Shown one piece after another: positions 49,496-59,779 of a stretch of DNA of 64,000 nucleotides (position 1 is the first letter of the stretch; every line of letters begins with the position of its first letter). Source of the DNA: Symbiodinium natans. Its lineage: Eukaryota > Sar > Dinophyceae > Suessiales > Symbiodiniaceae. The stretch spans positions 31,001-95,000 of the forward strand of contig CAJNDS010000599.1 of NCBI GenBank assembly GCA_905221605.1. The letters run 5' to 3'. A model generated the notes under the pieces. That model did no database searches. It was not told the DNA's origin and was given only the letters and a program-made list of their open reading frames with translations. The position numbers were made by a program, and so were the translations under genes.

Positions 49496-50523
49496 CCCCC
49501 ACCATGGGGGCCCGTAGCCTAGCACCTATACCTTAGTAGCTGAGTGAGTACACTCGCCACTTTTTGGGATATTAAAACCCCTATAAAACTGAAAGTGTAC
49601 ACTCTTTGGGGGGCTTATGAACTCAGCAACCAAAATACTCTACCACCCAGAGCTAAAGAACCTGGTTTTGTTGAATCCTCCTGGCCAGCTCGTGACAGAA
49701 CAGCGTTTTGCAAGCTCCCTTTAGAAGCATCGGAGGCCTCAGACTGCGATCGTCTAAGCAAACACCAGCAAAACAGTGCTGCACTCCCAAAAAAGCGCAC
49801 TCAAGCAAAAATCGCAATCTTTTGGAACCTCCAGGCCAGTTCGCGCCCCGAGAGGTCTCTGAAGTTTGTTTGTCTTTGGCTTTTTGTTGGGGGACAATAC
49901 AGCGGCTTTTGCAACCCTCAACCCTATCCCCTAAACCCCTAAACCCGAAACCCTTTGAAAGATGAGTTTTTGGGGGCAAAAACGCACTTTAGGGCGGCCA
50001 GACTGAAAGAATAAGCTCTACTGTCCCCCCAAGACCTGTCTTTTCAAGTAAATAGAAGCAGAAATGCTGCACTGTCCCAAACAAGATGCAACCCATTCAG
50101 CTGGTATCCTTTTACAAATTGGGGGCAACCAATGTCTAACTAGACGACACCATCGGTTCAATTCGCTTGTAGGCGCGTCATGTTTTTGAATTGCACGCTA
50201 TGTGTTTTTGATTCAACGGCTAGTGCAAACTCGCCCCAAATTACACAAAGCAAACTAGTCCCTGATTATAACGGCTGTTTGGCACAGCGGCTGTCCCAAT
50301 CGCCGTCCCTCATTCTATTCCAATATACCCTGGCCGTTCAAATTTAAACTTGAGGGAATGCATATCGAACTAGTAAGAGCGCAGCCATATATAAAAGTTC
50401 AATTGGCTCAATGGATGAGATCATTGTCTTCAGTCGCAAGATGTGGTTTGTCTTTCAGCGAATAGCATAAATAGCTCTCATTACACAAACTAGCCCTGAT
50501 TCTAACGATTATTTGGCACAGCA

Positions 50524-50787
50524 ATGATCTTTGTAGCTGTCCTTCATTTTCTTCCAACATTCCCGGCTATCCGAACAGCACATAACTTTGAAACTATAGC
50601 TTGCCTCCAATTCATTATGTTAATCAGTTTAGTTGAGTTGTTTACATTCTATAATGGAGTGGGAAACTACTATGCTGAAGAGCTTCTTCCACAAGCTATA
50701 AGTCACATATGTCGATGCATTCCGCACAGCGTCCTAATTGCCCATGGCTACTCGAAGTCAAGAAGCGACATGCATCTTTACACGTGA
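50524..50787 (+). CDS. Possible small hydrophobic ORF
   Basis: 87 codons from ATG with a hydrophobic N-terminus and a central LISLVELFTFY segment. No splice context, lies in a duplicated AT-richer region, no family recognised. Confidence 0.2.
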   Translation: MIFVAVLHFLPTFPAIRTAHNFETIACLQFIMLISLVELFTFYNGVGNYYAEELLPQAISHICRCIPHSVLIAHGYSKSRSDMHLYT

Positions 50788-51420
50788 CAGACGTGCAGTC
50801 TTGGTTAAGAATCAAGGCACCCAAGCCATGAACAAGTTTTACAAGTAAGTTGCAGGTCCATCAGGCCCCGGAACGCAATCGTCTTCGCGAGTTCCGTGCC
50901 GAAAGCAGTCGTTGCAGTTGCGCGCGTCATTCTGCAAAAGTTCACATGGGCACACCTTAATAAACAGCCATTGGTTCAAAACACGTGCTCAAAGCCAGAA
51001 AAGGCAGGCACATTGGGGGGGGGGGGGGGGTTGCATATATACATGCATTGTGTATATACGTATATGTATCTCCATACTTGCAGCGGGAATAGGTCCTTAG
51101 GAACCGTGATCATTTAGGGGAGTCGTATTCGCGCCCCCCATGCTTTCATCACGGTGATTCCAGGGATGATATGACTCCTTTCCTGGCATTACAGCTCATT
51201 CTGTTTCAGTATTTCTGCTTCTACAAACTGCAAAACTCATACAACCCCTGTATAGGGCTTGGGGTTAGGGCATAGTATTGGTATCTCGAGTTCACCCTCT
51301 GCTTCTTCAGGCGAACCGTTACGCCTGGAACACTGTCGCAAAGCCGCGTGCACAGCAATAGCCGGTTCTTGGATGTGCGAGGGGATTGAAGTTTGGGTGT
51401 TGCTTGCAAGCTCCGATTAA

Positions 51421-52300
51421 ACCTTAAACCCCGACCCCGAAGTTCCCACTGCGGGGGTTAGATAGGATTTCAGTCCAGAGTATCTTGTTTCAGGCCATGT
51501 TGCTTAACCCCCCCAAACAATGAATGGTGCGATGGCTGTTTTGAGACTATCTCAGGGTTCTGTCGCACGCTCCTGACTTGCTATGCAGCCTCTTCAAGTT
51601 GTCAAACTGAGATCGGTTTTCTCTAGACCCTATCCCAAGCCCCAAACCCTAAGCCCTACATGACCCTAAGCCCTACCCCTACATGGCCCTATGCCCTACG
51701 CTGGAAGCCCTACATGGCCCTAAGCCCTAAGCCCCACAACCCTCTAAGCCCCAAATGGCCCTAAGCCCTAGGCCCTAGATGGTCCTAAATCCCAAAACCC
51801 TCCAAGCCCTTAATAAACTTAATGGCTATAAACCCGAAACCCTAGACACTGAACCCTAGACCCTCTAAGCCGGCAATGGCCCAAAGCCCAAAGCCCTAAC
51901 CCTGACTTGAAGGGTTGCAGGATTAGGTGGGCTGGGTTTAGAGTTTCGGGTTTGGGGTTTGGGGTTTCGGGTTTAGGGTTTAGGGTGTAGGGTGTAGGGT
52001 TTAGGGTTTAGGCTTTGGGGTTTAGGGCTTAGGGTTGAGGATGATCGAAGGAACTCATCGGGTGAATGTTCACCTGCTTGCTGGTGTGAGGCTTTTAGGT
52101 ATTTTGGGGTTTCAGGCTTTTTCGGGTTTTAGGCTTTTTAGGCTTTTAGGATTTGTAGGTTCTAGGATTTTACGACATTAGGGTTTAAGGGTTTTTGGGT
52201 TTTAGGGCTTTAGGGTGTTCGGGTGTTAGGGTTTTAGGGTTTTAGGGTCTTGGGTTTTAAGGCTTAAGGGGCCCTTAGGGTGTAGGGGGCTCGACATTGT
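51421..52300. repeat. Degenerate CCCTAAG/CCCTACATGG and TTTAGGG repeats
   Basis: 51640-51900 holds irregular units around CCCTACATGGCCCTAAGC; 51935-52040 is a TTTAGGG/TTTGGGG block; 52090-52290 holds TTTTAGG-type units. No gene. Confidence 0.7.
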
Positions 52301-52315
52301 GAACTCCTTGACAAC

Positions 52316-52542
52316 ACAACCCACTCCCTCGACCGTGCTCACACGTGGACTGGGTCGCGACGAAGCACAGTGAGACACCTCAACTCAACAAACGGGCTCC
52401 TATTGCCAGGCGCATGATCATGCAGACGGCCGGAACCCCCCCGCCCCCAGTCGCAGATTGCGACTACAGTCGCGATGCTGAACCAAGCCGACACCATCCC
52501 GCCCAGTCAAGAGACGCATCCGCTTTAATTTCAAAATCTTAA
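52316..52542 (+). CDS. Putative terminal exon, unknown
   Basis: The frame reads PLPRPCSHVDWVATKHSETP, QLNKRAPIARRMIMQTAGTP, PPPVADCDYSRDAEPSRHHP, then AQSRDASALISKS and TAA 52540-52542. Good protein composition; acceptor uncertain. Confidence 0.4.
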
Positions 52543-52954
52543 CACCTGCAAGGTTTTGTCAGGGAGCTCAGGGATCTTAGCCCTAAGCCGGAAGCCCAGA
52601 GGCTAAACTCGAACATAAAAAGCTGCCTATAAGGTGTTCTGAGCTTTAGGGTTTTTTTAGTGGCCAAAGCCACATAAACATAAGAATGGCCCCTATAAGG
52701 GGGATTCTGAACAACCCTGTTTGTAGCCCTAAGCCTAAACCGAAACCCTAACCCCTAAACCGTTTAAACCCTAAATTGAGAGTATTTTAGCTGTGGATCC
52801 AGCAACTTTGGGTTTGGGCGCTTGAGGGTTTTGGATCTAGACCTCCAGGACCCAAAGACTACCTTTGAGTGGTCTCCTAAGATTCCTATCAGGGATTTGT
52901 ACTCAGCACCTACAAAAGAAGTGGGTTTTGGGGTTCTTAAACTGTAAGCCCTAA

Positions 52955-53310
52955 CCCCCCCCCCCCCCCCTATCCGAAGTCAATTTGGGGGCTGCCCGGG
53001 CCTTTAACCAGGATACCCCCCCCCTATCCGAAAATTGCGGGGGGGACCCCCTATCCGAATTCAATTGTGGGGGGGCCCCGGGCCTTTAAAACGGATACCC
53101 CCCCCCCCCTATCCGAAGTCAATTTGGGGGCTGCCGGGCCTTTGACCAGGATACCCCCCCTATCCGAATTCAATTGCCGGATAATTGAGGGGAGGCTGCC
53201 CGGGACTTCAAACCGGATACCCCCCCTTTTAGGGGCTGGCCGGGCCTTTCCCTTCCTTCCGAAGTCAATTTGGGGGGGGGGGGGCCGGGGCCTTTACAGG
53301 ATACCCTTCG
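52955..53310. repeat. About 60-nt tandem repeat with C-tracts
   Basis: Five to six copies of a unit made of a C-tract, TATCCGAAGTCAATTTGGGG, then CTGCCCGGGCCTTT and AACCAGGATAC. C- and G-tract lengths vary between copies. Confidence 0.85.
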
Positions 53311-53327
53311 GGCCCGGGCCTTCCCCC

Positions 53328-53720
53328 AACGTCAAACCCGGCTTTTCTCTCGGAAGCTTCTAGACATGACCTTCACACGGTATCTTTAGAACAACAGGTC
53401 TTTTGCCACGCAGCCTTGACACTCCGGCAAAGCGAATAGAAACAATGCGCAGGCCCTCCGGCCGAGACTTCCCCGAATACACACAGGGTTTTCTTCTCTC
53501 CAAGCCTCTAGACATGACCTTCTACGATTTCTCTTTAGAACAACAGGCCCTTCGCCTCAACGTCAAACCTAGTTTTTCTCTCGAAGCTTCCAGACATGAC
53601 CTTCGCGCGGTATCTTTAGAACAACAGGCCTTTCGCCGTACATTCTCGACACTCCGGCAAAGAGAATAGAGACAATGAAAAGGCCCTGCGGCCGAGGATG
53701 CCCCCCAACGCGAAACCTCT
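53328..53720. repeat. Three-copy tandem repeat, about 75-150 nt
   Basis: Units share CGTCAAACC, TTTTCTCTC, AAGCTTC, AGACATGACCTTC and TTTAGAACAACAGG; two also share GACACTCCGGCAAAG then GAATAGA. The + frame 53403-53669 is open through it, but I regard that as a repeat by-product. Confidence 0.75.
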
Positions 53721-53984
53721 CCCCAAAACTCCTAATTCCAATTAATGACTTTCTCAAAACATCTTCTTAAATGTTACCTGGCAGCAGGGCATCTTCATAG
53801 GCAAGCTCCATGACATCGGAAAGCATATAAGGTATTAGTCCGATGTACAGTGGTGGACGCAGAAGTGTTTGAAGGTGGGCTGGCTTTGGTTTGGCTGGTT
53901 CCGGCTTGGTTTCGTTTTGAGTTGTGATAGGGTGGCCTTGGGGTGGGCATGTCTGCATACTATTGCGTTCAGCTGACCCGTGCT

Positions 53985-54125
53985 ACACCCTAAACCCTAA
54001 ACCCTAAACCCTAAACCCTAAACCCTAAACCCTAAACCCTAAACCCTAAACCCTAAACCCTAAACCCTAAACCCTAAACCCTAAACCCTAAACCCTAAAC
54101 CCTAAACCCTAAACCCTAAACCCTA
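53985..54125. repeat. CCCTAAA array
   Basis: About 19 nearly perfect units. Confidence 0.94.
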
Positions 54126-54143
54126 ACCGGGTTGCGGGTTTAG

Positions 54144-54248
54144 AGTTGGGTCTCGGATCGCGTGGCCACCCAGGTCGTGGAAAGAGGCTTGGTGGGCAAT
54201 TGGCAGCCGCATCCTCGCGCAAAACGCGAGGCCCTGAAGAAAGCCTAA
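54144..54248 (+). CDS. Putative terminal exon, stop in array
   Basis: Acceptor GGTTTAG is the tail of a telomere-type unit. Reads SWVSDRVATQVVERGLVGNW, then QPHPRAKREALKKA, and the stop TAA (54246-54248) is itself in the first CCTAAACC of the next block. Unrecognised. Confidence 0.5.
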   Translation, partial: SWVSDRVATQVVERGLVGNWQPHPRAKREALKKA

Positions 54249-54701
54249 ACCCTAAACCCTAAACCCTAAACCGTATAAGCCCTGAACCCTACACCCAAAA
54301 CCCTAAACCATAAACCCTATCAGCCCCGAGAGTAGTTTAGGGTTCAGGGTTTAGGGTTAGGGGTTAGGGGTTAGGGTTTAACGTTAATGGCTTTGGGTTT
54401 AGGGGTTTGGGATTAGGGTTAAAGGCTTCTTTTTCGGATTTGTGGAACCGCGATTTTTGAAGCTGCGGACCAGCCTTAGTAACCGTAAAGACCCTGAAAC
54501 AGGCCTTGTCGTTCAGGTTTAGGGTTTTGGGGTGTAGCCCTAAACTACCCTAGAACCCTATAACTCCTAAATGTTTCAGGTTGTTTCTATAAGCCCAAAA
54601 AGGTTTAAGCCCTAAATCCCCCAGGTTTTAGGGGTGATCTCACTCCATCTTTGCACCCCAGTCACTCTTCAACCTCGGAGACTGGTTTTGGAAATTTTTT
54701 T

Positions 54702-54748
54702 TTGGGGGGGGGGGGGGGGGTGGGGTTGGGGTCGTGGGGGGGGGGGGG
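54702..54748. repeat. T/G-tracts
   Basis: T-run then G-runs (54704-54720, 54738-54748) ahead of a degenerate TTTAGGG block. 54249-54700 contains short degenerate blocks and no supported exon. Confidence 0.8.
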
Positions 54749-55554
54749 AGAGGGTTTAGGGTTGAGGGTTTAGGGGATAGGGGATTAGGAGTGCGGGTGC
54801 AGAGCGGAGAAGAGCCTTTTCAGAAGCCAGAAAAACCCAAAGCCCCCCATGAATCTGAAACTCTAAACCCTGAAGCCCTGAACCCCAAACATCCACAAAC
54901 CCTAACCCCCGTCAACCTGAAGCCCGATTGCCTAAACCCGAAACCCTCAACCCTATAAACCTGAAACCCTAAACCCTAAACCCAGCAGGAAGCAATATGC
55001 TTTTAGGGCTTCAGGGTCTTGCGGGTTCTAGGGTGCATAGGGCCAGTCTCTTGCAGCACAATCTTGGGCTGGTTGGCCCAGCGTTTCCGACCAGCCTCAA
55101 CCATTAGTTGACCAGGACACCTAAGGCTGCTGCCCTAAACCCCAAACCCTAAGCCCTAGTTCGGTAAAAACTCTTGAGCCTTCAGTGGTCTAGGGTTTAG
55201 GGTCCGAGGCCTCGGCACAAATTCACCGCATGCCAGGCTTACATGTGTAAGAGGTCAGGGTTTCGTGTTCAGACAATTTAGGTTTCAAGGTTTAGGGCTC
55301 AGGGTTTAGGAGCGCGCTTGGGTTTAAAGGGTTGCTTGAGGGTTCAGGGCTCCAGCTTCAGAAGTTGGCAGAGCTAAAGGTTTTGAGAGTTCAGGGCTCT
55401 AAGCCTTAAACCCTGAACCCTGAAACCAGGACACTGGACCCTGCCCTAAACCCTAAATCCTAAACCCTAAACCCTACACCCTAAACCCTAAACCCCTGGA
55501 CCCTGGACCTGACCAGGGACGACCAGGCGAATGCCTGGCGGCGCTGTCTCGCAG

Positions 55555-55583
55555 GTGTTGTTCAACCAGCAGAAGGCAGTGGG
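55555..55583 (+). CDS. Possible micro-exon
   Basis: TCTCGCAG|VLFNQQKAVG|GTTTAGG. Both splice sites are good and the donor is array-supplied, but the exon is very short. The upstream sequence 55497-55554 is also open (DDQANAWRRCLAG). Confidence 0.35.
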
Positions 55584-55855
55584 GTTTAGGGGTCTTTAGG
55601 GTTTTACAGTGTAGGCTTCATAGGGTTTTTAGGATTTTAAGGTTGCTAGGGTTGTTTCGGGATTTAGGGTTTTGAGGGGTTTACAGGTTAGGTTGAAGCA
55701 TCCCAGATGCACATACCTTTAGATCCCCAAGCCTTGTGTTTGTTGATAGGCTCGAAGTGGCTTGACGACGACAACTTACAAGAGTCATGCAGGATGTCGG
55801 GTTTCTTTCGTCAAGGCAGACCCCTGCAGACCCTACAATCCCTAGTTATACAAGT

Positions 55856-56116
55856 TTAGGGTTTAGGGTTTAGGGTTTAGGGTTTAGGGTTTAGGGTTTA
55901 GGGTTTAGGGTTTAGGGTTTCGGGTTTCGGGTGCAGGGTCCAGCCGGGTTCGGGTGCAGGGTTTGAGGCATTCAGGCGTGCAGGTTGAGGGGCTACGTTC
56001 AGTCCTAAACCCTAAACCCTAAACCCTAAACCCTAAACCCTAAACCCTAAACCCTAAACCCTAAACCCTAAACCCTAAACCCTAAACCCTAAACCCTAAA
56101 CCCTAAACCCTAAACC
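55856..56116. repeat. TTTAGGG then CCCTAAA arrays
   Basis: Opposite-orientation blocks at 55856-55930 and 56005-56116, separated by about 75 nt. Confidence 0.92.
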
Positions 56117-56199
56117 GACCTCTACTGAAGCATCCCTCACTCGAACCTTGATCCTTACCGAATCCCCGAACCCTATAAACCCTAGATCCCAAGCCCCTA

Positions 56200-56790
56200 A
56201 TACTTGAACCCCAGCCCACCAGACCCCTAAACCCTCAAACCCTAAACCCCTAAAACGCGTAAACCTTGAATCCCAGCCCCCTAAACGCCTGAACCGCCAA
56301 ACCCACTAACCCCCTAAAGCCCCTGAACCCCCTAAAGCCCCTGAACCCCCTAAACCCCCTAAACCCCCTAAACCCCCTAAACCCCCTAAACCCCCTAAAC
56401 CCCCTAAACCCCCCAAACCCCCTAAACCCCCTAAACCCCCTAAACCCCCTAAACCCCCTAAACCCCCTAAACCCCCTAAACCCCCTAAACCCCCTAAACC
56501 CCCTAAACCCCCTAAACCCCCTAAACCCCTAAAACCCCTGAAACCCCTAAACCCCTAAAACCCTAAACCCCTAAACCCTAAACCCCTAAACCCCTAAACC
56601 CCTAAACCCCTAAACCCCTAAACCCCTAAACCCCTAAACCCCTAAACCCCTAAACCCCTAAACCCCTAAACCCCTAAACCCCTAAACCCCTAAACCCCTA
56701 AACCCCTAAACCCCTAAACCCTTAAACCCTAAACCCTAAACCCTAAGCCCCTAAACCCTAAACACTAAACCCTAAACGACTAAAGCCTAA
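56200..56790. repeat. CCCCCTAAA 9-mer and CCCCTAAA 8-mer array
   Basis: Nearly 600 nt. About 25 units of 9-nt CCCCCTAAA (56300-56525) pass into about 20 units of 8-nt CCCCTAAA (56560-56735) and then CCCTAAA. A clear length series 9-8-7. Confidence 0.95.
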
Positions 56791-56894
56791 CAGTCACCTT
56801 GCCAGTCCTTCGGCTCCCTCGATGCGAGATGGAATGCCTCTTGGCTGCCTTTTGTCCTTTTCTGCAACCCAACCCAACCCCTGAAGGCCTAAGT

Positions 56895-57080
56895 TAGGGT
56901 TTAGGGTTTAGGGTTTAGGGTTTAGGGTTTAGGGTTTAGGGTTTAGGGTTTAGGGTTTAGGGTTTAGGGTTTAGGGTTTAGGGTTTAGGTTTGAGGGTTT
57001 AGGGTTTGGGTTTAGGGTTCAGGTTTTAGGGTTTGGAAGCCCTTTTAGGGGGTTTAGGGTTCAGGGTTTGGGGCTAAACC
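56895..57080. repeat. TTTAGGG array
   Basis: About 14 pure units and then variants. Confidence 0.93.
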
Positions 57081-57156
57081 CCTAGACACCCTATGAGCTC
57101 TTTCCGTGCATCTCGCGTGGATTGACCATTCTCTCCGAAGCCCGAGCCCTTCACCC

Positions 57157-57612
57157 TAAACCCGCTGGCGCCGCCCCACTACATTGCAGAGCCATCCTCT
57201 GCGGGTCCTTCTGCCATTGCAGAGCCATCCTCTGCGTTTTTTTTTTTGCTGACTCTCAGCGGTTTTTTTTTGCCGACGCGGCCTCCATTGCAGAGCCATC
57301 CTCTGCGGGTCCTTCTACCGCTGGCGCCGCCCCACTACATTGCAGAGCCATCCTCTGCGGGTCCTTCTGCCATTTCAGAGCCATCCTCTGCGTTTTTTTT
57401 TTGCTGACTCTCAGCGGTTTTTTTTTGCCGACGCGGCCTCCATTGCAGAGCCATCCTCTGCGGGTCCTTCGACCGCTGGCGCCGCCCCACTCCATTGCAG
57501 AGCCATCCTCTGCGGGTCTTTCTGCCATTGCAGAGCCATCCTCTGCGGGTCTTCTACCTTTGGCGCTGCCCCGCTCCATTGCAGAGCCATCCTCTGCGGT
57601 TTTTTCTACCTT
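57157..57612. repeat. Hairpin minisatellite
   Basis: Nine copies of a 23-nt unit whose core is the inverted repeat GCAGAG-CCATC-CTCTGC, spaced by GGTCCTTCTACCGCTGGCGC or T-run spacers. A larger block of about 155 nt is itself duplicated (57157 and 57312). Long open frames on both strands (CRAILCGS type, EDGSAME type) follow from the repeat. Confidence 0.85.
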
Positions 57613-58732
57613 TGCCGCGGACCTTGTTTTTGTTCCTTAAAAAGCCCCTCTCTCTCTCTCTTTTCGTTTTTTTGCGGTTTTATCCTTAAGCTTTCGGGCC
57701 GGAGGTGATACCGCTTTTTTCTGACCGGACTCTGTCCTGGTCGCCTTCCACTCCACGCCCTTCACCCTAAACCCTAAACCCCAAACCCCAGACCCTAAAC
57801 CCCCCTCTAACCTTGGCCTCCTATGTCTCAAAAGTCCACATGCGGGGTTGGGTTCAGGTTTCAGGCAACCCTGAACCCCTACACCCCAAATTCGTGAAAT
57901 CTATCAGGTGAGTTCTCAAAAGTTGGTCCCTTGTTGAGTACCCGAAGTAATCGGGCCGCCTTAAAGCAAGGACCCCTAAAGAGAACAGACTTGAGAGAAG
58001 TGACCGTAGTTAGCACTCTCAAGCCCTAGAACGCTTGATATCCTGCTCTCACCAATGTCTTTCCAACCCCTGAAGCTCTTGCGGGTGCCCCCCAAGCCTC
58101 AAAACCCGCCCATAAGGACCCATACCATGAACTCCACCGTAGGGTTTAGGGTTTAGGGTTTAGGGTTTAGGGTTAGTTTAGGGTTTAGGGTTTAGGGTTA
58201 ATAAAAAACAATCCCCATGGGGTCTCGGGTTTAGGGCACGTCTTTTGTTCTTCTCTCCGTGCCCCAGAAGCCGTTCCAAGCGCTTAGCCTCGTCCACTTT
58301 CTCGTTTTCTCCAGGTTCCCGAGCGTAGACTGACCTGACATTTCTTCTGCTCCCCGGTATTTCCACCACCAAGGTGGTTGCAAATGGGGGGCTGCGCCCA
58401 ACAACCAAGCCGTGTTTTGCATTAGCAAGCCCAGCCACGGCCAACCCAGCCAAGCCGTGTGTTTACTAACCCCGCTCGCTTGACAAACATGACGTTGGAA
58501 CCCAACAATCACTTAGTAAGGTGATTTTTTGTAATTCTCCTTCGGGCTGCGCATGTTTGTACAAGGCGGGCACGTTTGCATCAGCCCAGCCACAGACAGA
58601 TTCTTGTTAAGATATCCCCATCGATGCACTCGGAATGATCATCCTGAAATGTTGTGCCCCCCAAAGTACTACAAGCATTCTTGTAAGCAGGTACCCCTGA
58701 TTTTCATATAGAAACCACCGGTCACCATTCAG
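57613..58732. other. Unique sequence, mostly unassigned
   Basis: CT run (57645-57661), TTTAGGG block (58142-58200), M3 element (58655-58725). The minus-strand frames at 58178-58512 are open but unsupported. Nothing else recognised. Confidence 0.4.
58655..58725. mobile_element. Family M3 element copy
   Basis: CCCCCCAAAGTACTACAAGC, then AGGTACCCCTGATTTTCATA, then GAAACC. It lies 8 nt before an exon acceptor. Confidence 0.55.
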
Positions 58733-58789
58733 GTGTTTGCACGACTCAGAGCTTACACGCGCCCCATCGTCACCAGCTTCCAGTTTGAG
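58733..58789 (+). CDS. Putative internal exon
   Basis: After ATTCAG: VFARLRAYTRPIVTSFQFE, 19 codons, then AG|GCCCTG, a GC donor. Convincing splice context; unrecognised. Confidence 0.5.
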
Positions 58790-59031
58790 GCCCTGAGCTT
58801 AGGGCTTAAGATTTAGGGTGATCTAGGGCTAAGTAAACCCTAAACCCTAAACCCTAAACCCTAAAGCCTAAACCCTTTAGGGACCAGCGGCGGTTAGGGC
58901 ATGTAAGAAGTATCATAAGAAGTATCAAGGGCCTGGCTTTTGGTCGTTCGGCTTCCGAGGGCTTCGAGCCTTTGGGGGTGCATAGTGGGCGTTCGCTGGT
59001 TGGGACTGCAAGCCAGCTTCTCCATATACCT

Positions 59032-59123
59032 GGGATGTTCCCCTGTATACTAACAGTCCTTAACAGGGATTATAATAATAAGGGGTACTGGAATCCGTTA
59101 CTAAGGATTGTTAGTATAATGGA
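59032..59123. mobile_element. Inverted-repeat element, family M1 copy 3
   Basis: GGGATGTTCCCCTGTATACT, then AACAGTCCTTAACAGG on the left face TTACTAAGGATTGTTAGTATA on the right; CCCTAAA repeats follow at once. Confidence 0.7.
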
Positions 59124-59336
59124 AACCCTAAACCCTAAACCCTAAACCCTAAACCCGAAACCCGAAACCCGAAACCCTAAACCCTAAACCCCAAACCCTA
59201 AACCCTAAACCCTAGACCCGGTGTACCCCTTGTAGAATGAGTCCCGGAGTCCCCCTTGGAACCCCTAGTGCTTAGTGCCCTTCCAACCCTAAACCCTAAA
59301 CCCTAAACCCTAAACCCTAAACCCTAAACCCTAAAC
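59124..59336. repeat. CCCTAAA arrays
   Basis: Blocks at 59124-59220 (with CCCGAAA variants) and 59285-59336. Confidence 0.88.
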
Positions 59337-59755
59337 CCATTTAGAAGCCTGGTATGAGGGTTTCTTGGGAACCTCGCCTTAACAGCAGCGCAGGGTTTCG
59401 GGCTTAGGGTTAGGGTTTGGGGTTTTGTTGGTTTGGAAGTTGGGGTTAGGTTTTAAGGTTTGAGGGTTTTGGCTTGTTTATCTGCTGAAGGGTTGCTACT
59501 GGCCTTGGCACAGAGTCGCTTGTGCTTCGAGCCCGCTGAGCGCCCTTCCTCCCCAAACCCCCCAAAACCCTTAACCCCAAACCCTAAATGCCAAACCCTA
59601 AACCCTAAACCCCAAATCCCTAAACCCCAATTCCTAAACCCCAAACCCTAACCCAAAAGCTGCCCCAAGCCCCCAAGCCCCAAAGACTCAGGCCCTTGAT
59701 CGCGAAACTTAAGCCCCCAATGAACATCCTGACTGAAACCCTAAAACTCCAATTC

Positions 59756-59779
59756 CCCCCCCCCCCCCCCCCCCCCCCC
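59756..59779. repeat. C-tract
   Basis: About 24 uninterrupted C. Confidence 0.9.

Larger units (their letters stand above)
49151..51420. other. Low-repeat island with long C-tract, no firm gene
   Basis: Contains M6 copy 2 (49352-49455), a C-tract of about 28 nt (49466-49493), open frames 49544-49942 (+) and 50524-50787 (+, hydrophobic, starting MIFVAVLHFLPTFPA), and an imperfect direct duplication (about 50250-50330 against 50475-50555). None of the frames is recognised. G-tract at 51017-51030. Confidence 0.4.

Noticed and set aside
50155-50175. GGTTCAATTC as a tRNA T-loop.
   Set aside because: The 5-bp T-stem does not pair and no D or anticodon arm can be found at the right distance.
50398-50420. 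CAATTGGCTCAATGG as a spliced-leader gene.
   Set aside because: Resembles only part of the dinoflagellate leader (which ends TTTTGGCTCAAG), and lacks the conserved left half and donor.
57122-57708. Open frames of 100-170 codons with CRAILCGS and AEPSSAGP repeats.
   Set aside because: By-products of the hairpin minisatellite; no start, splice or family support.
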